Made by a program: the position numbers and the translations under genes. A stretch of DNA of 64,000 nucleotides from Sinonovacula constricta (Eukaryota; Mollusca; Bivalvia; Cardiida; Solecurtidae). The stretch spans positions 19,743,434-19,807,433 of the forward strand of contig CM017572.1 of the NCBI GenBank assembly GCA_007844125.1, read 5' to 3'. The notes under the pieces were generated by a model. It was not told the origin of the DNA and did no database searches. It worked only from the letters and a program-made list of their open reading frames with translations. Shown here in pieces: positions 57,813-64,000 of the stretch (position 1 is the first letter of the stretch; the number at the start of each line of letters is the position of its first letter).

Positions 57813-59224
57813 TTATTAGCCGAGGTGTTCCAATTGTTTGTCACCTTGCATCCCAAGGTACCAAGTAGATTTACAGTGTACTTAAAGTTTTTTTCAGGTC
57901 ATGACAAATTGGTTAAACGGTGCTAACAAGAATTGTGTTGTTTTATAATAAGGAGATTTTTTGTGTGAAAATATATTATGGTCACATCTTTGAGACTGAT
58001 TCTGACATAGTATAGAAAACGGTTTGGATTACATATATTCCTGTTTTTTTGGTTTTAAAATTCGACATAGACAAATAAGAAAAGGACATTCTGTACCTTT
58101 TCCGTTTTTCTTACTAGAAAAGACGGTATATACAGGAACCCGATTTTTATTAATGATGGATTTGAAGGGCATAAACATTTAAGTGTTGATTAACGAGTTT
58201 AACTGCCCTAAACATGAGATACTGTTGAAAATCATCAAAGCTTTGACGGAAGAATGATTGTTTTAATGAAGAAATCATGTACAATTACCCCAAAACAGAG
58301 GTAAGATATTGTTACATATATTAGATATAGGCATACTGTCGGAAATCAACTTTGACAATTTGTGCAGTTTTCGTTGGCTCAAAAGAATTTCTGTTTCAAT
58401 CATTTAAACACAGCTTTAATATGCTTTTACATATTGTAATTGTTATTGTTTTTTCTAAAATCCAAATGAACTGTATACTGGAATACAATGGTAGTTTGAC
58501 GATGTGTGCACAATCTATTATTATTATGGTTCAAGTTTTAATAAACACTTTGCTTGTTTGATGTGCCGAAACTCCAAACTTCTTTGTTTATTTTGTTAAT
58601 TCTACAATACTGACTGATAGTTGTTTTATGTTTACTGATAGTAATGTTTTGTTTATCAACCACTTATTGAACGATACACTGAAAATATGGTATTTTTATA
58701 AGACGAGTTTTAGTTGTACTTCCATAAATACTCTACATCGAAAATGTGTAAAACATGTTCTCGAACACCCAACAAATATCTAAATTCAAGTAATATTAAT
58801 GCATATCTGTTAAGCATAATATTCGACGATACTGCAATGATTGTTCGCTGCAAAATTGCGCTATAATAGCAAGATTGTTTTTAGTTATAATTAATTTTCT
58901 TCCCAATATATGCAAACGACGATCGATGGGAAAACGAAGCTACAAATGTAATTTACCTGTATTTTACGTTCCAGTGCAAAGGGAAGTATGTGTTTAATTA
59001 TTTCGGCATATTTTTGGAAGAATCCGAACAAGTTTTCAACAACAAAGTAATGTTGCTACAGGTTTATGTCTTCCCATTTTCAGACTTTCGGAGTCAGTTT
59101 AATAAAATCACGAAAAACTATTAACCTTTTGTCCAGACACACTTCGGAACGCATTACCGACACCCACCCCCAACCCCCACCCACCCCACCCCTCCCCCTA
59201 GAAAATTTCTGGATCCAGGCCCGG
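57813..59224. other. Spacer between the two minisatellite arrays
   Basis: About 1.4 kb, non-repetitive by eye and without a gene. Positions 58303-58360 resemble part of the TIR element at 19553-19994. A C-rich tract with 'CTGGATCC' (59158-59218) resembles half of the foldback at 18525-18606 and abuts the second array. Confidence 0.5.
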
Positions 59225-60419
59225 TATAGACATATTGAAAGCATATAGACCTTCTAGCGGATATGTCAGTAGACAGTATTTGTAGCCTTATCTAACAATG
59301 TGTATAGACATATCGAAAGCATATAGACCTTCTAGCGGATTTGTCGGTAGACAGTATTTGTAGCCTTATCTAACAATGTGTATAGAAATATTGACTATAG
59401 ACATTTTAGCGGATATGTCGGTAGACAGTATTTGTAGCCTTAGCTAACAATGTGTATAGAAATATTGACTATAGACATTTTAGCGGATATGTCGGTAGAC
59501 AGTATTTGTAGCCTTATCTAACAATGTGTATAGACATATCGAAAGCATATAGACCTTCTAGCGGATATGTCAGTAGACAGTATTTGTAGCCTTATCTAAC
59601 AATGTGTATAGACATATCGAAAGCATATAAGACCTTCTAGCAGGATATGTCAGTAGACAATATTTGTAGCCTTAGCTAACAATGTGTATAGACATATTGA
59701 AAGCATATAGACCTTCTAGCGGATATGTCAGTAGACAGTATTTGTAGCCTTATCTAACAATGTGTATAGACATATCGAAAGCATATAGACCATCTAGCGG
59801 ATATGTCAGTAGACAGTATTTGTAGCCTTATCTAACAATGTGTATAGACATATCGAAAGCATATAAGACCTTCTAGCAGGATATGTCAGTAGACAGTATT
59901 TGTAGCCTTAGCTAACAATGTGAATAGACATATTGAAAGCATATAGACCTTCTAGCGGATATGTCAGTAGACAGTATTTGTAGCCTTATCTAACAATGTG
60001 TATAGACATATCGAAAGCATATAGACCATCTAGCGGATATGTCAGTAGACAGTACTTGTAGCCTTATCTAACAATGTGTATAGACATATCGAAAGCATAT
60101 AGACCATCTAGCGGATATGTCAGTAGACAGTATTTGTAGCCTTATCTAACAATGTGTGTAGACATATCGAAAGCATATAGACCTTCAAGCGGATATGTCG
60201 GTAGACAGTATTTGTAGCCTTAGCTAACAATGTGTATAGACATATTGACTATAGACCTTCTAGCGGATATGTCGGTAGACAGTATTTGAAGCCTTATCTA
60301 ACAATGTGTATAGACATATCGAAAGCATATAGACCTTCTAGCGGATATGTCAGTAGACAGTATTTGTAGCCTTATCTAACAATGTGTATAGACATATCGA
60401 AAGCATATAGACCTTCTAT
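59225..60419. repeat. 78-bp minisatellite, 15 units plus a partial
   Basis: Units end at 59302, 59380, 59454, 59528, 59606, 59686, 59764, 59842, 59922, 60000, 60078, 60156, 60234, 60308 and 60386. Most are 78 bp. Three are 74 bp and match the first array's 'ATTGACTATAG' form, and two are 80 bp ('ATATAAGACCTTCTAGCAGG'). The 78-bp form has 'CATATCGAAAGCATATAGAC' in place of the shorter junction. The last unit breaks off at about 60419. Confidence 0.95.
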
Positions 60420-61890
60420 CAGACTTAATCAACAAGGAAAAGGATAAATGTCAACAGTATCCCCAATTGTCAATATGTTGTAAAAATCTAAATAGATTGA
60501 AAGGAGAAGAGATATTTTAGAAGATAATATCTATGTGTTTAGTTAAAAATGCTTCTATTTCTTGATATTTTATAACCTACATTACATAGACTTTGTAACT
60601 ATGTCTATTACTTGTTTTATGAATAAAACAATCGCTTTCGTAACACATATCTGGCATATTTATACGTGCACATCACATATTTTTGTAAGTGTCGGTCATT
60701 TAGATAAAATTCTGAAAACAGCAAAACTTAATGAAACTCCTACTGATATACTATTTTAACAATAAAACATTTCAAAACCATGGTATGTGGACGTCTACAA
60801 GCAGGAATACAAAAGTGTTAAGAACCAGCTGTGCAGCTAGTGTAACGTATCGTTTCCATATTACCCACATCTCAATCAATCAACCGATGTTGCTATAGTA
60901 ACGCTTGCTGTGATTCGTCAGTCTAAATAACAGCGGACAGAAAACATCGATAGAATAATGCGTGACAAAGCCCAACATCTAAAATGGCACAAATACATAT
61001 CGTGCCTTAATGTGCTGCGAAGGCAAATAATTCAGTGTTATTTTAACATAATTATATTTGCATTATCATAAATCGTGTAGGTATACAAGTGCTGGAAAAT
61101 GTCATTAGACTATGGCATGCTTTCACAGTAATGGCAGGCTTCACCATTTTTCTTTCAGGTAAAAACCGCTGAGTCGCTATCAATACACTGGTGCGCAATA
61201 AGCCACACAAGAATTTGCAGCCTTGCTAGATGTAACAGGTGATATGTGTTTGCTATCGCATTCAATTATACTACTATCGCATTCAATTATACTAGATTCT
61301 TGCAGCGCATTGGTGCGTCTATTGCTAGGATTACGAAAATGTGCTAAGACACAAGTTTATTGAACGCCTGTTTACGTTATTGATTTTAATGATGGAAATG
61401 AGCAAAAGCGAACCATAAAGAGAAATCGGTGGATTTGTATATTTTTAAGACCATTATTTCTTTTTTCTTTTAAAAAAGGAAGGCTTAATCTTTTAATAAT
61501 ACTTTATTAAAAACTGCTGGCAAGACGTAAAATAAAACACATACCTGCTTTAAAAAAGCAAAGGCAAAAAGGCAACTGTTCCTACGTTAATGCCGTTTTA
61601 ATGTTAGTGCTTAAACCTTGAACATATTTGTTTCCATGCACTCGTATCTTTACAAGACCACTGTGCTTGAAAATTTCGAAATATATAATAGTCTGATATA
61701 ATATGAGTTCATAATTATGCCAGAGTAACTAGCACATATCAGAACCCGTCGGCAATTAATGTGAATTTAAACCTATTTATTTATCTTCTGTGAGGATATA
61801 CGCTCTTTTTCAACGTTTAGGAAATCGTTCCTTTTGTCTGCCAACTTCCTATGTAGATACAGTATCCATTTAATACATAGGGCAGTATGC
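60420..61890. other. Non-coding stretch
   Basis: No gene is recognised. A 21-bp phrase around 'CTATCGCATTCAATTATACT' is doubled at about 61252-61293. Confidence 0.45.
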
Positions 61891-61894
61891 TTTA

Positions 61895-61999
61895 ATTTGT
61901 TTTGCCAAAGGCTTTACATCTCGGAGTCGGGTGGGGTTCGATCCGGGGAACCTTTCCTTCGAAATAAAGACATTTTAATCACTAGACCACGGTTGCCTA
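61895..61999 (-). mobile_element. tRNA-like SINE head, degraded
   Basis: On the minus strand 'CCGTGGTCTAGTGATTAAAA' resembles a tRNA A-box region, and 'GGATCGAACCCCACC' provides a B-box-like sequence. It has no cloverleaf and the spacing is wrong for a working tRNA. It is probably related to family 2. Confidence 0.5.
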
Positions 62000-62935
62000 C
62001 AGGTGATAAATGTTACATTACAAAAACGTTGTCTGATCACATCGGCACTCTTCGCCAACTTGTGAACGTTATTTTTATAAACATAATGGCACATGTGTTT
62101 TAATAAATTATTGCAGGTGATGGATTAAGCGGACAGTTCTGATTGCTAGCACCTGTTGAGGTTTGTAACATTGCGGTACAGCAACATTGCTTACAATTAC
62201 CCATGTCAGTCGCACCTTAATCATACGCAGATCGCCAGGTGGAATACTGTCCATTTATTATGCGTACGCTGTATGGTCGTAATTAACCAATTGTTATAAT
62301 TAGCTAGAACTCCACAGAAATCATAACATCATTATGCCCCGTGCTTAGTCTTGATCTTCCTAGGAAGAATGTCCACATATTCAGGATGAACGCAATGAAT
62401 GAGCTCTTGTTCGGCAGATATTAGTAGACAAACATGCAAATATTGGAAGCAGTAATAACATGTGTGACAACGCTCCTCGAAATAACCACGTCATTTAAAT
62501 GTGATAATTCTTAATAATTTAACATGCCATAAACATGCGATATCGAAGCTCTATGATGACGTTTAAGCCTTCCGGCTTGTTATTTGTATTTTCCCTTGGA
62601 ACATTGGACTTTGGTATTTTTAATTCCACTCTTATATGCTACTACAACATCGTGTAGGGTAATGCGTAATACTTCCTCTCTGGTAATTTTGTTCTTGATT
62701 CAAATATTCAATTTCTTTTACAATCAATAGCTTTGTGTAGTTGTAATAGAATGAATACTTATCCCCTCACCCGAAGATACAAGTGGACATTTCTATTACG
62801 CCACCTACGTTCATTTTAATGACGTCATAACTTAGCGCTAAGAATACTTCATCAATTGGACAGTTTTGTTTTAAATGAATAATTCCTCTTTTCACTGCTT
62901 GCATTTGAGAAACCCATCAGAAAAGGTGAGATTAA
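62000..62935. other. Non-coding stretch
   Basis: Nothing recognised apart from short AT-rich frames without resemblance to proteins. Confidence 0.4.
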
Positions 62936-63135
62936 CGTTCTGTAAAACCGGTTAAGAGACCCCATTTGCAGATTGACCGTTCCAAGGCGATAACTGTCGG
63001 GTTTGTTTTTATTGTAAAATGACTCATCACAGATTTTTTTCTTACTTTTACGTTTGGCTTGCATTTGAATACCTCTGTCATGTACCTTTACAAATGTTGG
63101 TATATGTTGCAATGCTCATAGGATATAAATTCTTA
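62936..63135 (+). repeat. R200 dispersed repeat
   Basis: 'TTCTGTAAAACCGGTTAAG', 'GACCGTTCCAAGGCGATAAC', 'AATGACTCATCACAGA' and 'TATATGTTGCAATGCTCATA' match 5985-6217 in order. Confidence 0.75.
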
Positions 63136-63284
63136 TTTGTTATGACTTGATAACTTTAAATTAACAATGATTTGTACCATTTAGATCCAGAACGCAGAAT
63201 GTTAGTTTAGTTTAAACCTTATTATTTTAAGTCGATTGGCGATTGGGAAACAAGTTCTTTTAACTTATATTAATCCCTCTCGAC

Positions 63285-63448
63285 TGTCCACTTCCTGGGT
63301 AGAACCAGTACTCAGGTACTGAATACCTGGAGCAATGTGCAGTAAATTGTCTTGCTCAAGGACTAACATCACGTGGTCAGTTTCGGGGTTGGAACCCGGG
63401 ACCCTCCGATCCGGTGTCCAACGTCTTAACCACTAGACCACGATCCCA
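63285..63448 (-). mobile_element. tRNA-derived SINE, family 2 (copy 2)
   Basis: The minus-strand head 'GATCGTGGTCTAGTGGTTAA' carries a good A box and 'GGGTTCCAACCCC' a B box. The body 'TTACTGCACATTGCTCCAGG' and 'GTACTGGTTCTACC' matches the diverged copy at 31815-31980. Confidence 0.8.
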
Positions 63449-64000
63449 CATGACCCAATAACGAACTCATCCATTTTGACATTTGACAGCATAAAAATAT
63501 AACAGCAGAAGCCAGAGTAACGCAAATAAAACAACATAAAATAAAACGAATTCAAAAGATACAATGAAGCACGTCAGAGTAAATAGAATATGAAAACCAG
63601 GATGATTAGCCATAATTTGTATTAATTTCGTTACCACCATTTCTTCAATCTTTCGGAGCCCTTAATGGTGAAAGCACTCTTCAAACCATTTAGTTTTAAA
63701 CTAGTTAGTATGAAATGGAAACGAAAATCATTAGTATACTTGTACATATTATGTTGTTCTTTTTTCCTAATGAAGAAAAATGGCACGGTACAAAAGGTAT
63801 ACGTTACGACCAAGGATCGCACTTTCTCCGATTTGCATATTGGTTGGCGGTATTACAATTTACATCCATGATATAAATGTAACTAAAACTATCTCTGTTT
63901 ACAGTGGGAAACATAAACAACGCCACCAGTAAAATGTTTCGCAAATTTCCACCATGCCTTACTACCTAGATCTTAATTACTAACAATCTCTATATGCTCG
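63449..64000. other. Non-coding end of window
   Basis: Starts with a scrap of the 'TCACTAGGTCAAA' family ('CATGACCCAATAACGAACTC'), then AT-rich sequence. Overlapping frames on both strands at 63631-63871 resemble nothing known. Confidence 0.4.

Noticed and set aside
56333..60419. CRISPR-like regular repeats
   Set aside because: The units are contiguous 74/78-bp tandem copies without unique spacers, in animal DNA. This is a minisatellite.

Overview
This window is eukaryotic nuclear DNA. It is AT-rich, has sparse genes with small GT-AG exons, and is dense in diverged mobile-element remains. Three genes show animal protein families: general transcription factor IIB, an endonuclease G-like nuclease and a stomatin-like protein. 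An alpha-1,3-fucosyltransferase-type exon is also present. The repeat content (tRNA-headed SINEs with internal promoter boxes, LINE remnants, TIR elements carrying internal tandem repeats) suggests a marine lophotrochozoan, most likely a bivalve mollusc. That placement is an inference from repeat style, not a demonstrated match.

Layout. Positions 1-5.2 kb hold two broken LINE-like reverse-transcriptase copies facing away from each other. From 5.2 to 14.0 kb there is a local duplication. Segment A (about 5.24-7.75 kb) is repeated as A' (about 11.54-13.76 kb). The intact fucosyltransferase exon (10.23-11.26 kb) lies between them, and a short relic of its 3' end follows A'. At 15.25-16.35 kb sits a non-autonomous TIR element containing five 146-bp tandem units.

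From 17.5 to 33.4 kb two housekeeping genes are arranged head to head. The endonuclease G-like gene (minus strand, three exons, 309 aa) and TFIIB (plus strand, ten exons, 315 aa) are separated by about 0.65 kb, which probably holds both promoters. Their introns contain SINEs and small TIR elements, several with clear target-site duplications.

Positions 33.4-39.9 kb are non-coding. From 39.95 to 47.56 kb a stomatin-like gene lies on the minus strand in seven recognised exons; its first exon was not found. At 49.1-50.1 kb there is a broken retroelement reading frame. Positions 50-56 kb are largely featureless apart from a foldback. At 56.3-60.4 kb two related minisatellite arrays (74-bp and 78-bp units) are separated by 1.4 kb. 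The last 3.6 kb contains only SINE and dispersed-repeat copies.

I see no operon, CRISPR array, prokaryotic system or novel multi-gene system. The more unusual items are the TIR element with nuclear-receptor-like half-sites in each tandem unit, the nested insertions with exact duplications, and the regular 74/78-bp arrays.
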